The translations under genes were made by a program, and so were the position numbers. A stretch of 32,225 nucleotides of DNA from Candidatus Paralactobacillus gallistercoris (GTDB lineage Bacteria; Bacillota; Bacilli; Lactobacillales; Lactobacillaceae), in assembly GCA_018883675.1 (NCBI GenBank), contig JAHLFS010000053.1, positions 1 through 32,225 on the forward strand, in the 5' to 3' direction. Positions 1 to 9,640 of the stretch are shown here, piece after piece (positions within the stretch are counted from its first letter, which is position 1; the number at the start of each line of letters is the position of its first letter). The notes under the pieces were generated by a model. It made no database searches, had not been told where the DNA came from, and was given only the letters and a program-made list of their open reading frames with translations.

Positions 1-495
1 ATTAAAGACAGAAGCATCAGGAACATAATCCAGCCATGGCAAAGCTTTTGCAAATAATGCTAAATCATTCATAATTTCACGATAAATTCCAGGATGTTGT
101 ACTTTTACCACTACTTTTTGACCAGTTTTTAAGATGGCATGGTGTGCTTGTCCCATTGAGGCCGAAGCAAATGGTTTTGCATCAAATTCCTGATACATTG
201 CTTCAATTTTCTGGCCTGTTTCGGTTTCAATAATTTGCTTAACAGTCGCAAAATCATCAACCTGTGCATTATCCTGTAAATTACTTAAACCAGCCGCAAA
301 CGTTGGTTTAATCATGTCAGTTCGCGTCGCTAAAATTTGGCCAATTTTAACAAATGTTGGTCCCAAAATTTCAAAAGCACGACATACTTCATCAGCATTC
401 ACCTGATGACTTAAATTACTCAAAACATGGTACTGCTTAAAAACGCGAATAATTTTATAAAAACGCTGGCGTTGCATCAATTTTTCATTACTCAT
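1..495 (-). CDS. AarF/UbiB (ABC1) family protein kinase-like, N-terminal part, truncated by window edge
   Basis: Reverse-strand translation MSNEKLMQRQRFYKIIRVFKQYHVLSNLS...VCRAFEILGPTFVKIGQILATRTDM...FASASMGQAHHAILKTGQKVVVKVQHPGI..., typical of AarF/UbiB. SD GAGGAAG lies upstream of the ATG at 493-495. Absent from the supplied ORF track. Confidence 0.88.
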   Translation of the reverse strand, partial: MSNEKLMQRQRFYKIIRVFKQYHVLSNLSHQVNADEVCRAFEILGPTFVKIGQILATRTDMIKPTFAAGLSNLQDNAQVDDFATVKQIIETETGQKIEAMYQEFDAKPFASASMGQAHHAILKTGQKVVVKVQHPGIYREIMNDLALFAKALPWLDYVPDASVFN

Positions 496-535
496 TTACT
501 GCACTTCCTCTTTTTTATTATAGGCTTTTTAAGCA

Positions 536-572
536 TAAAAAAAGACTGATAAGCTAAAGCTCAATCAGTCCA
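536..572 (-). terminator. Rho-independent terminator after the small ORF
   Basis: Inverted repeat GACTGAT...ATCAGTC followed on the minus strand by a T-run. Confidence 0.7.
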
Positions 573-592
573 TGAATATATTCAAGTGATAA

Positions 593-724
593 TTACTTAT
601 CTTTGTTTGCACGTTCTTTTAAGAAAGCTAAAACAGCTTCTGTTTCACGCATCCGTTGTTTACCGTTTTCACGGTTAACTGGACGACGATCTGCGCCAAC
701 GCCTTTATGTGTATTTCTTGACAT
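593..724 (-). CDS. 43-aa small basic protein, function unknown
   Basis: Translation MSRNTHKGVGADRRPVNRENGKQRMRETEAVLAFLKERANKDK*. Strong SD (AAAGGAGG) about 8 nt upstream and a terminator downstream. Shorter than the ORF-track cutoff. Confidence 0.8.
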   Translation of the reverse strand: MSRNTHKGVGADRRPVNRENGKQRMRETEAVLAFLKERANKDK

Positions 725-838
725 CGGGATATCCTCCTTTACGCTTCGTCTTAAGACAACAATTTATTTTATCAAATTTGTTTATATTTGACAACATAAC
801 TAAAATAAGAACGGCTGTACCGTTCTTATCCATTTAAT

Positions 839-1810
839 TTAATCTTCTTCATGTGTAGGAATAATTGTTGGTTCTGCAAACTTTTGATCAAAATCAAGTT
901 CGAAATGCATATGATCTTTACCAATAATAGTATTTGGAAAGATACTTGTTGCATTTTGAACATATTGTTCCGGATGACGCATGGCTTGTGAAAAGTGAGT
1001 CAAAACCATTTCCTTAACATGACCTTCTTTAGCTTGTGTTGCCGCTTCAGCGAAAGTCATATGCATCTTATTCTTAGCTTTTTCTTCATCATCATTTGAA
1101 CCAAAGTTAGCGCAGCTAAGTAATAAATCCGAACCTTCAATAAAGTGTGGTAATTCTGGTGTTGGCCGGGTATCCGTTACCCAACTAACTCGTAACCCTT
1201 TCCGTGGTGCGCCTAATACCATATCAGGCGTATACGTCTTGTCATCAACTACAACTGGCTTATCTTCACGTTGTAATTGTCCCCAAATTTGCCGTGGAAC
1301 ATTATTTTCTTGGGCTTTTTTAGGATCAAACTTAGGATTCCGCTTTAAGTCAACCCGGTAAGCAAAGTTAGGCCGGGTGTGTTTAACTGGTAATGCTGTA
1401 ATTGATAATTCACCATGAATATGTTCATTATTAATTACAATCGGTTTACATGGTTCGGGATCTTCAATAATGTTAATATCATAAGCTAACCATGGCATAA
1501 TAACCCGGAAGCCTTTCATAACATCTTTAATTCCCTTAGGTCCAATAATTGTAATTGGTTCAGTCCGACCTGTGTTACTCGTCGTTCCTAAGATACCTTG
1601 TAAACCAATAACATGATCGCCGTGCAAGTGAGTAATGCAAATTACATCTAAACTCTTAAATCCACTACGAACTGCACGCATTGAAACGCCAGTACCTTCA
1701 CCCGCATCCATTAAAATTTTACGACCTTTGTATTCAATGATCGCAGATGATAAGTAACGACCTGGTAATGGAATACTACCACCAGTACCTAATAATGTAA
1801 CGTCTAACAT
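839..1810 (-). CDS. rnz: Ribonuclease Z (MBL-fold, clostridial-type)
   Basis: MLDVTLLGTGGSIPLPGRYLSS...MDAGEGT...ITHLHGDHVIGLQGILGT...IIGPKGI; HxHxDH metal motif. Confidence 0.85.
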   Translation of the reverse strand: MLDVTLLGTGGSIPLPGRYLSSAIIEYKGRKILMDAGEGTGVSMRAVRSGFKSLDVICITHLHGDHVIGLQGILGTTSNTGRTEPITIIGPKGIKDVMKGFRVIMPWLAYDINIIEDPEPCKPIVINNEHIHGELSITALPVKHTRPNFAYRVDLKRNPKFDPKKAQENNVPRQIWGQLQREDKPVVVDDKTYTPDMVLGAPRKGLRVSWVTDTRPTPELPHFIEGSDLLLSCANFGSNDDEEKAKNKMHMTFAEAATQAKEGHVKEMVLTHFSQAMRHPEQYVQNATSIFPNTIIGKDHMHFELDFDQKFAEPTIIPTHEED

Positions 1811-2002
1811 ATTAATATCCTTTCAAATAACAAAATTTGCAGTGCATGAAATATGTACCGTACGTTTTACCTGTCTCTACAATATTCCTTTCTTGACAAA
1901 AATACAAACTTATTCGCCTTTCTTCATCAATTACTAGCGAAAAAAATAATTTTTGTTATACTTATAGGCAAATATATGTCAAGTTGGAGTATGTAATTTA
2001 TA

Positions 2003-2428
2003 ATGAAAAAAATCTATTTCATCGCTAACGATGATAGTTCACGTAGTCAAATTGCCAAAGGCTTTGCTCAAAAAGATTTACCAAGTGATTGGGAAGTACA
2101 CAGTGCTGGTATCGAAAAAGGAAGTGTTAATCCCCGGGCGGTGGCCGTTATGGCCGAAAACGGCATCGATATTTATCAAACTGATACTGCTTTTATTGAC
2201 ATCAATTATTACAAAAATTGTGATATTATCGTAACCCTTTGCGGTGAAGCACAAGATAATTTACCCGATGTTAAAACTCGCGCTACTATTATTAACTGGG
2301 ATATTCCTAATCCTGTTCGTTGTGAACGTAACGACGCTGAACGAATTTTAATGATGCGGTTAATTAGTCAAAAAATTGCTACCAAAGTTCAAAAATTGGC
2401 TAATAAACTAGTAAAAACAGCTATTTAA
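2003..2428 (+). CDS. Arsenate reductase / low-molecular-weight phosphatase-like protein lacking the catalytic Cys
   Basis: MKKIYFIANDDSSRSQIAKGFA...VHSAGIEKGSVNPRAVAVMAENGIDI...IIVTLCGEAQDNLP; overall ArsC/LMW-PTP fold, but the CxxxxxR P-loop reads ANDDSSR. Confidence 0.8.
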   Translation: MKKIYFIANDDSSRSQIAKGFAQKDLPSDWEVHSAGIEKGSVNPRAVAVMAENGIDIYQTDTAFIDINYYKNCDIIVTLCGEAQDNLPDVKTRATIINWDIPNPVRCERNDAERILMMRLISQKIATKVQKLANKLVKTAI

Positions 2429-2433
2429 TTATT

Positions 2434-2463
2434 AAAAAAGCACTTCAATGAAGTGCTTTTTTT
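2434..2463. terminator. Bidirectional Rho-independent terminator
   Basis: AAAAAAGCACTTCaatGAAGTGCTTTTTTT between convergent genes. Confidence 0.85.
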
Positions 2464-3351
2464 TACATTGCTTCAAGGCGTTTAATGCGTTCATCAATTG
2501 GTGGATGGGTATCAAATAAATCATTCCAAAAATGACGTTTATTTTTAAGCGGATCGTCCAAATACATAGCAGCACTAGCGGCCGGAACATTCTTAATTGG
2601 TTGTTCATTGGCTTTAATTGTTTCTAAAGCCCGAATTAACCCTTTAGGATTACGCGTTAAATCGACGCTGCTTGCATCAGCCAAATATTCACGGTTACGT
2701 GATAAAGCCATTTGAGCAATCGTAGCTGCTAATGGTCCTAAGCAAATAATAATAACTAATAAAATAATTTTTAACGGATTATTATTATTGTTATCATCAT
2801 CATCGCTATTCCCCCACCAAAACCAACGACTGCACCAATCAACTAAAAAAGTAATAACACTTGATAATACGAGCGCAATTGTTTGTAAGCGAATATCATA
2901 ATTACGAATATGTGATATTTCATGACCAATCACGCCTTCTAATTCCTCGCGATCCATTTTATCTAATAAGCCTTGGGTGACTGCTACGGCAGCATGTTGG
3001 GGATCATTACCAGTTGCAAAAGCATTAAGAGCTGGCGTATCAACAATATAAACTTTAGGCATCGGAAGCCGTGCTACTAATGCCATATCTTGAACAACAT
3101 GATATAACTGGGGTTGTTGGGCTTCACTAACTTCATGAGCATGATTCATTCCCATTACAATACTAGTATCATTATTAATCATTAAAAATGCATAAATAAA
3201 TGTTGCAATTAAGGCAATTAACAAGCCATACCACACATTATTAGCAAATAACATAACCTAACGCGCCACCAATTGCTAACACAAGTAAGCTAAAACCGCA
3301 TAGTACATACAGCGTACGACGTTTATTTTGGGCAATTTGTTGATAAAGCAT
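2463..3351 (-). pseudogene. htpX: HtpX M48 zinc metalloprotease, disrupted by a ~1-nt frameshift near 3252
   Basis: N-terminal segment in one frame (3241-3351: [36 protein letters not shown]). The rest (2463-3254: ...[18 protein letters not shown]...HEISHIRNYDIRLQ) is in another. Removing 1 nt gives continuous ...[15 protein letters not shown].... Confidence 0.85.
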
Positions 3352-3368
3352 CTTTTACTCCTAACTAA

Positions 3369-3915
3369 TTAAAAAGAAACTTTAGGGACTGTTTTTTCTT
3401 CATCAGGTGTTTGCAAATATTGTTGCTTCGTAAAGTGATGCAGCTTCGCAACCAGATTACTTGGAAAAGTTTCAATTTTAATATTTAAATTATTAACGCT
3501 TGAATTATAAAGTTGCCGTGAGTAAGCAATTTTATTTTCAGTATTGGTTAATTCTTCCATTAAGTTACTATACTGCGTACTTGCTTTTAAATCCTGATAC
3601 CGCAAAAAGACTTTTTAAAGTATTAGATAACTCATTTGAAACTGCCATTGCCTTTTGATGATCAGCATCAGTATCCATACTCATTAATTGTGAACGTAAT
3701 GCTGTTACTTTTTCCAAAGTGCTTTGTTCATATTTAGCATAACCTTTAACAGTCGCTAATAGATTAGGAATAAGGTCATTCCGTCGTTTTAATTGGACAT
3801 CAATTTGTGCCCACGATTCTTGCACGTAATTTCTAAGCTTAACTAAATTGTTATAACAAACAATATAAGTAATCGCTAAAATAGCAAGAATAACAATAAT
3901 AATGATTGTTGTCAT
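3369..3915 (-). pseudogene. lemA: LemA family protein, disrupted by a frameshift/small deletion near 3598-3605
   Basis: ORF 3568-3915 ([53 protein letters not shown]...LKSLFA) continues in another frame (3369-3605: [35 protein letters not shown]). SD GAAAGGAAATTAAG precedes the ATG at 3915. Confidence 0.85.
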
Positions 3916-3920
3916 TAATC

Positions 3921-5123
3921 TTAATTTCCTTTCAATAATTGTTGGTAAAGATGCCAATAAGATTCGTTCATCTTATTTTTATTAAATTTAATCCCTTGTT
4001 GCTGACAAAGTTGCGCAATCACATCATTTTTAGTGCTTTGTTTAATTGCAGTTAGTAAAGCAGGTAAATTACCACGTGGGACGACCGTTCCGGTTTGATT
4101 AGTTAGCATTTCAGCATTACCACCAGCAGCAAAAGTGATAACCGGTGTACCACATACCAGTGCTTCCACATTTGTTAATCCAAATGTTTCGGCTAAAGTT
4201 GGATTAATAAAAACATCAGCCTGCTGATAAAACTGCGTTAATTGGGCAATATCCGGTACAGCTCCAACAGCATTAATATGTTCATCGACGTGTTGTCCCC
4301 GCAAATCACCAACTAATGTTAATTGTAAGTCATCAGCTAACAAATGAGCAATCTGATTTAAATATGATAGTCCCTTATTATTATTCCAAACACTAGCAAC
4401 GGCCAAACCACGTTTTTTACCATTGTGCGATTGGTATAACGGTTTTTGTAAGTAATTAATAAATTGCTGCACATCAATACCGTTATAAATGACAGCAACC
4501 GGATAGTTTTTAAAAAAAGAATTATGAACTAAGGTAGCCATCCATTTTGACGGGGCAACAAAATGTAACCGTTCTGGTGGTAACTGCGTAAATACTTGTT
4601 GCTTACGCCAATAATTATGATCTTTACGATTCCAAAACCATGTTTGTGGATATAATGATAATTCACTGTGATGAAGAATTGTCGTTGGGACCTTATTTTG
4701 ATCTAAAGCCATAATGGCCGCATGTGGTGAAAATGGCCAAATATCGTGTAATGTCCAAACCACCTGGGCTTTACTATGATGGGCTAAATAAGTAAATAAT
4801 TCAGCAACATTAATATAATAACCATGCAAGTTGTGTAAATGAATTACATCTGGTTGAAACTGATCAATTACTTTAATTAGTTTTTTAGTTGGATAACGGG
4901 ACGCAAAACCCGCATTATCAAACAAACGCGTTTCTAAGGCTGCTTCATAAAAATTAAGTTTTCCTCTACCAATGCGATACAAAGCAAATGGTGCTTGGGC
5001 TTGCCCACGCCCGTAACAAACTAATACTTCAGCACCGTGATGTTGTGCGTATAAAGCCAAATCACTAACAATTTTGCCAGTGCTGCCAAAATTAACAACT
5101 GAATTAATTTCTAACAAACGCAT
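3921..5123 (-). CDS. GT4 family glycosyltransferase
   Basis: N-terminal [25 protein letters not shown], and E-x7-E ([29 protein letters not shown]). Confidence 0.88.
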   Translation of the reverse strand: MRLLEINSVVNFGSTGKIVSDLALYAQHHGAEVLVCYGRGQAQAPFALYRIGRGKLNFYEAALETRLFDNAGFASRYPTKKLIKVIDQFQPDVIHLHNLHGYYINVAELFTYLAHHSKAQVVWTLHDIWPFSPHAAIMALDQNKVPTTILHHSELSLYPQTWFWNRKDHNYWRKQQVFTQLPPERLHFVAPSKWMATLVHNSFFKNYPVAVIYNGIDVQQFINYLQKPLYQSHNGKKRGLAVASVWNNNKGLSYLNQIAHLLADDLQLTLVGDLRGQHVDEHINAVGAVPDIAQLTQFYQQADVFINPTLAETFGLTNVEALVCGTPVITFAAGGNAEMLTNQTGTVVPRGNLPALLTAIKQSTKNDVIAQLCQQQGIKFNKNKMNESYWHLYQQLLKGN

Positions 5124-5232
5124 ATAATCACCTCTTTGCTACAATTATATAACAACGTTTAATCTGCTTTGCAAAATGCAAACGTTGTCCTTTATAATTT
5201 ATTTCGTTATTAACTAATAAAGGAACATCAAG

Positions 5233-6567
5233 ATGAGTAAAATCAATAAATCACGAATTACCATTATTATTACTACTCTTATGATTATCTGCTCACAATT
5301 CACTTTGCAACTACATAGTAGTATTGCAGCTAATGGTGCAGCTAAGATTTATTTAATTGAAATAATTATCGGTTTATGGAGTATCTGGGTGATCGGCTGG
5401 CGCGATTTATTACAGCTTCGCATTAAAGAACAATCACCATTAGCAAAATTCGAACTAATAATGCTTATCATTTTTAGCATTTATTATGTTATTACGATGT
5501 TATGCCACTATTGGCAACATATGCCTTTAACAAGCAGTTTCTACTTAGCGCGTATCATGATTGAAATGTGTGCCGTTGTGCTGCTTATTAGTTATTATCA
5601 ACTTAAAGCACGCGATCTTTTTATTGGGGCACTCCTAGCAATATTTATTGGTACACTCGGACAATATGGCGTATTGTTTTGCGGAAATGGTGATTTACGT
5701 GGCGCAACAGTTAATATTCTTAGCAATTCAGTAACCATGTACACCTGCCAAATTTTACTAATTCCTAGCATGATTTATTATTTACGACAACCATTACAAC
5801 GCTGGCTAAAAATAATTGATTTTGTTACGTTATTATTAATTTGGCCAACATTACTACTAACTGGTTCGCGCATGGCTTTGCCATTAGGATTATTAACCTT
5901 AGTATTTTCATTATTGCTATTTGCTCATCAAGCCAAAATTTTCTGGACAACACTTGGTAGCACTGCTGCAACTTTACTAGTAGCTATTATTACAATTGCA
6001 TTATGTTGCGGCCCAGCTAATAAAAACGATCTTGAACGTGCTGTTTATGAACCAGTAACAATCTATAACAAAATTACTCCCCCTGCAGTTCACATTAATA
6101 TGGATCAATGGCTACATATTAATGAAAATAAACATAATGGTCATAAACACCAAAAAGCTAAGAATCAAGCAGCTGATAGTACCATTAAATTAAGTAATGA
6201 CATGCGTAAGACAATCAATGGTAAAGCCATCCGGATTATTACTAAAAATAGGCAAAATCTTTGGTTTGGTATTGGAATGTCGTCTGTGCATACTCATCGT
6301 TGGGGTTATCAAAAGCCACATAACTTATTCTTATTATTCTTATTACCGTTTGGCATTATTGGATTGATCATTTGCTATTTAATTATCTTAGCTCCCTTAC
6401 TCGTTGGTATTTTTAATAAAAAATACCGAAAGCAACAGCAATTATTATTAGCATTAATGACATTAGTCCCCGTATTATTTGTTAGCACTAGTCAACCTAC
6501 ATTAGGGGTATTAATTATTAACTTATTATTAGCTAGTCTTATGAGTAGTATTATTGACACTAAATAA
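5233..6567 (+). CDS. Polytopic membrane protein, O-antigen ligase/Wzy polymerase-like
   Basis: 444 aa with many hydrophobic segments, a hydrophilic loop before the C-terminal TMs, and LTGSRMALPLG motif typical of the superfamily. Lies divergent to the GT4. Confidence 0.65.
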   Translation: MSKINKSRITIIITTLMIICSQFTLQLHSSIAANGAAKIYLIEIIIGLWSIWVIGWRDLLQLRIKEQSPLAKFELIMLIIFSIYYVITMLCHYWQHMPLTSSFYLARIMIEMCAVVLLISYYQLKARDLFIGALLAIFIGTLGQYGVLFCGNGDLRGATVNILSNSVTMYTCQILLIPSMIYYLRQPLQRWLKIIDFVTLLLIWPTLLLTGSRMALPLGLLTLVFSLLLFAHQAKIFWTTLGSTAATLLVAIITIALCCGPANKNDLERAVYEPVTIYNKITPPAVHINMDQWLHINENKHNGHKHQKAKNQAADSTIKLSNDMRKTINGKAIRIITKNRQNLWFGIGMSSVHTHRWGYQKPHNLFLLFLLPFGIIGLIICYLIILAPLLVGIFNKKYRKQQQLLLALMTLVPVLFVSTSQPTLGVLIINLLLASLMSSIIDTK

Positions 6568-6602
6568 AAAATAACGTCACCTACAAGGTGACGTTATTTT
6601 TT
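6568..6602. terminator. Bidirectional Rho-independent terminator
   Basis: AAAATAACGTCACCTacaAGGTGACGTTATTTTTT. Confidence 0.9.
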
Positions 6603-7626
6603 ACGGTCGATTGCGTTGTTCAATATACTCAAGTTTGTGTTGTAATAATAGAGCAGCTAACTTGTATAGATGACCATGTGATTTTTTAAGCATAGTAATA
6701 ATCGGTCCACTAGTCATTTGATAAATTTCAGGAACTACTTCATGAACTTCCGCATCCCAACCCATTAATTGCTGTTTACGTAAGGTTGATGGCGGAAATG
6801 ATAACCAAATATAGTACTGAATATTAATCACTTGACGTAAACACTGTTGTACATAAGCCAGCTTAGCCGCTGATAATGAACGTTTATGTAAATCATAATA
6901 AGCAATACAAGCCTTCGCAATTTGATAATGTTGCGCTAAATGGTCCTGGGTTTCTTTAACATTCATTGTTAAATTCTGTGGATCAAAGTTAACATGATAA
7001 ACATAAACCGGATTACGCAAAAAAGTAATTGTGCGCACCGCTCGAATTGGATATAAAACATAAGCAGCATCAACGTAAAACAAATTATCATCAAACTGAA
7101 TATCATTATCAATAAATAACTTTGTCCGGTAAGTTATTTCGCAAAATGGAATTGGTTTAGTAATATTTAACTCATCAAATTGATAAACATATTGTGATGA
7201 ATACTGTGCAAAAGTATGTTCAACAATTACATCTTGTTTCATATTATCGCCATTAAACTGAATATAAGGATTAATAACCATATCAACATCATGCATCCCT
7301 AAATAATTAATTAAAGTTACTAATCCCATGGTATTAACCCAGTCATGTCCTTCAACAACCTTAAGATACTTACCCTGTGCTTTTTTAACGGCATCATTTA
7401 ATGCCGCACCATGATTTTCATCCGCATATTTTAATACTCTTATTGTTTCCGGATATTTTTGAACATAATCATAAGCAGTTGACAACGTATCATCATCAGC
7501 ACCCGCATCAACAATCATGATTTCAATCATCGGCATAATATCATCATGTAAAAGTGTTGGTAAACAAACACTTAAGTATTCTTCATTAGCATAAATCGGA
7601 ATAATAACTGTTAGTACTTTTTCCAT
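6601..7626 (-). CDS. GT2 family glycosyltransferase-like protein with atypical DXD region
   Basis: MEKVLTVIIPIYANEEYLSVCLPTLL...EIMIVDAGADDD...NHGAALNDAVKKAQGKYLKVVEGHDWVN. Confidence 0.82.
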   Translation of the reverse strand: MEKVLTVIIPIYANEEYLSVCLPTLLHDDIMPMIEIMIVDAGADDDTLSTAYDYVQKYPETIRVLKYADENHGAALNDAVKKAQGKYLKVVEGHDWVNTMGLVTLINYLGMHDVDMVINPYIQFNGDNMKQDVIVEHTFAQYSSQYVYQFDELNITKPIPFCEITYRTKLFIDNDIQFDDNLFYVDAAYVLYPIRAVRTITFLRNPVYVYHVNFDPQNLTMNVKETQDHLAQHYQIAKACIAYYDLHKRSLSAAKLAYVQQCLRQVINIQYYIWLSFPPSTLRKQQLMGWDAEVHEVVPEIYQMTSGPIITMLKKSHGHLYKLAALLLQHKLEYIEQRNRP

Positions 7627-7660
7627 GTGATCATCTCTTTATTAATGACAATATTTTTAT

Positions 7661-8185
7661 TTAATGATGATCAATCATTTTAGCCATTAAAATAACGGGA
7701 ATAAACCCAGCTTGATCATCATAATATCCACGTGGCATAACTGCTTCATCAGTAAAGCCAAAGTCATGATAAAGCGCAACAGCACGCGCATTACGTTGTT
7801 GTACTGTTAATTCAAGCCGTCGCAACATTGGGGTATGCTGCACCCAATCAAGCGCAGTCGTCATTAACAAATGTCCTAAGCCATAATGCCAATAATCTTT
7901 TAAAATCGCAATACCTAGTTCACCAATATGTTGCAAATGTGGATCACTGGCGGCGCTAACGCGTACAAAACCAATTAATTGTTGATCTAATGCGGCAACA
8001 AACATGGCATTATTAGGCGAAGCATTGACAGCAGCAATTTCCATCGCTTCATTAGCTTCATCAAGTGCTAAACCATTATCAAAAGTAACAAACAATGTTT
8101 CTTGTTGTAATTGCTTAATTAATTGCAGCAATGCTGTAGCGTCTGTGGTGCGAACCATTCGTAATGTAACATCAATATTATTCAT
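7661..8185 (-). CDS. GNAT family N-acetyltransferase
   Basis: LIGFVRVSAA...ELGIAILKDYWHYGLGHLLMTTALDWVQ...LELTVQQRNARAVALYHDFGFTDE. Confidence 0.88.
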   Translation of the reverse strand: MNNIDVTLRMVRTTDATALLQLIKQLQQETLFVTFDNGLALDEANEAMEIAAVNASPNNAMFVAALDQQLIGFVRVSAASDPHLQHIGELGIAILKDYWHYGLGHLLMTTALDWVQHTPMLRRLELTVQQRNARAVALYHDFGFTDEAVMPRGYYDDQAGFIPVILMAKMIDHH

Positions 8186-8651
8186 GATACTGTGCTTCCA
8201 TTGCGTTAATTAATTGCTGATAACGTGTGCCATGTGCTTTCAAACGAAGTAAACGTTGATTATCATTATGAGCATCCTTATCAAAATGAATTACTAAATA
8301 ATCATCCGGTAATAAATGAGCTACATATTGGGACCATTCAACAATACTTAACCCATCTCCATCAAAATATTCTTCCAAGCCTAAATCATCAGCACCGCCA
8401 TCTTCAAGACGATAAACATCCATGTGATAAAGCGGAATACGACCTTCTGGGTATTCACGAATTAACGTAAAAGTTGGACTTTTAACATAACGTTTAATGC
8501 CTAAGGCGCGAGCAACACCCTTGGTAAAGGTTGTTTTCCCAGCACCTAAATCACCATCAAGTAAAATAACCATGCCGGGTTGTGCTAATTGTCCAATTTG
8601 CATACCAACATTAATTGTTTCATCAGCACTTTTAGTAACAATCGTTAACAT
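8178..8651 (-). CDS. tsaE: tRNA threonylcarbamoyladenosine biosynthesis ATPase TsaE
   Basis: LLDGDLGAGKTTFTKGVARALGI...VKSPTFTLIREYPEGRIPLYHMDVYRLED...GLSIVEWSQ. Confidence 0.95.
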   Translation of the reverse strand: MLTIVTKSADETINVGMQIGQLAQPGMVILLDGDLGAGKTTFTKGVARALGIKRYVKSPTFTLIREYPEGRIPLYHMDVYRLEDGGADDLGLEEYFDGDGLSIVEWSQYVAHLLPDDYLVIHFDKDAHNDNQRLLRLKAHGTRYQQLINAMEAQYHE

Positions 8652-8662
8652 GATAATTCCTC

Positions 8663-9637
8663 TTAATTCATTAAAGTTTGCGCAGCAGTAATGATAGCAA
8701 CTTTATAAGCATCTTCAGCACTAGCACCACGTGATAGGTCAGAAACCGGTTTATTCAAGCCTTGCAAGATGGGACCAATCGCTTCAAAATTACCTAAGCG
8801 TTGTGCAATTTTATAACCAATATTTCCTGATTGTAATTCTGGGAAAATGTAAACTGTTGCTTGTCCCGCAACTTGTGAATTAGGTGCTTTTTGCGCAGCT
8901 ACTTTCGGTACATAAGCGGCATCAAACTGTAATTCACCATCAAGTGCCAATTCTGGCGCCATTGCATGCGCTAATTTCGTTGCTTCTTGAACTTTAGTAA
9001 CTACATCAGCATGACCTGAGCCCTTCGTTGAAAAACTTAACATCGCAACGCGTGGTTCAATATCAAATAAAGCAGCCGTTTTAGCTGATTCAACTGCCAT
9101 TTCGGCTAATTCTTGAGCATTAGGATCAATGTTAATTGCACAATCAGCAAATAGATAACGTTCATGAGCACGTTGCATAATCATGGCACCACTAGTCCGA
9201 CTGATGCCGGGTTTAGTTTTGATAATTTGCAAAGCCGGCCGCACTGTATCTCCAGTTGGATGAACAATGCCTGAAACCATCCCGTCAGCTTGATTCATAT
9301 AAACTAGCATTGTGCCAAAATAATTAACATTTTGTAATTGTTCTTTAGCTTGTTCAATAGTAGCTTTGCCATGGCGGCGTTCAACAAAAGCCGTAACCAT
9401 TTGATCATAATCAGCGTAATTAGCAGGATCAATGATTTTAACACCAGCAATGTCTAAGTGATGTTGTTCAGCAACTGTGGCAATATCTTGCGGATCACCT
9501 AGTAAAATGGGAGCTACTAACTTTTCTGCATGTAACCGGGCAACTGCTGTTAAAATCCGCGGTTCATTGCCTTCAGGAAAAACAATGCGAATATTTTTAC
9601 CATCAATTTTATTTTTTAAACTTGTAAATAATTCCAT
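8663..9637 (-). CDS. pta: Phosphate acetyltransferase
   Basis: IRIVFPEGNEPRILTA...GMVSGIVHPTGDTVRPALQIIKTKPGISRTSGAMIM...LSFSTKGSG. Confidence 0.95.
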   Translation of the reverse strand: MELFTSLKNKIDGKNIRIVFPEGNEPRILTAVARLHAEKLVAPILLGDPQDIATVAEQHHLDIAGVKIIDPANYADYDQMVTAFVERRHGKATIEQAKEQLQNVNYFGTMLVYMNQADGMVSGIVHPTGDTVRPALQIIKTKPGISRTSGAMIMQRAHERYLFADCAINIDPNAQELAEMAVESAKTAALFDIEPRVAMLSFSTKGSGHADVVTKVQEATKLAHAMAPELALDGELQFDAAYVPKVAAQKAPNSQVAGQATVYIFPELQSGNIGYKIAQRLGNFEAIGPILQGLNKPVSDLSRGASAEDAYKVAIITAAQTLMN

Positions 9638-9640
9638 AAA

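Noticed and set aside
603-791. 62-aa + strand ORF
   Set aside because: Antisense to the 43-aa small protein that has a strong SD; no SD of its own.
8004-8691. + strand ORFs 8004-8213, 8225-8470, 8497-8691
   Set aside because: Antisense to conserved GNAT and tsaE coding sequence.
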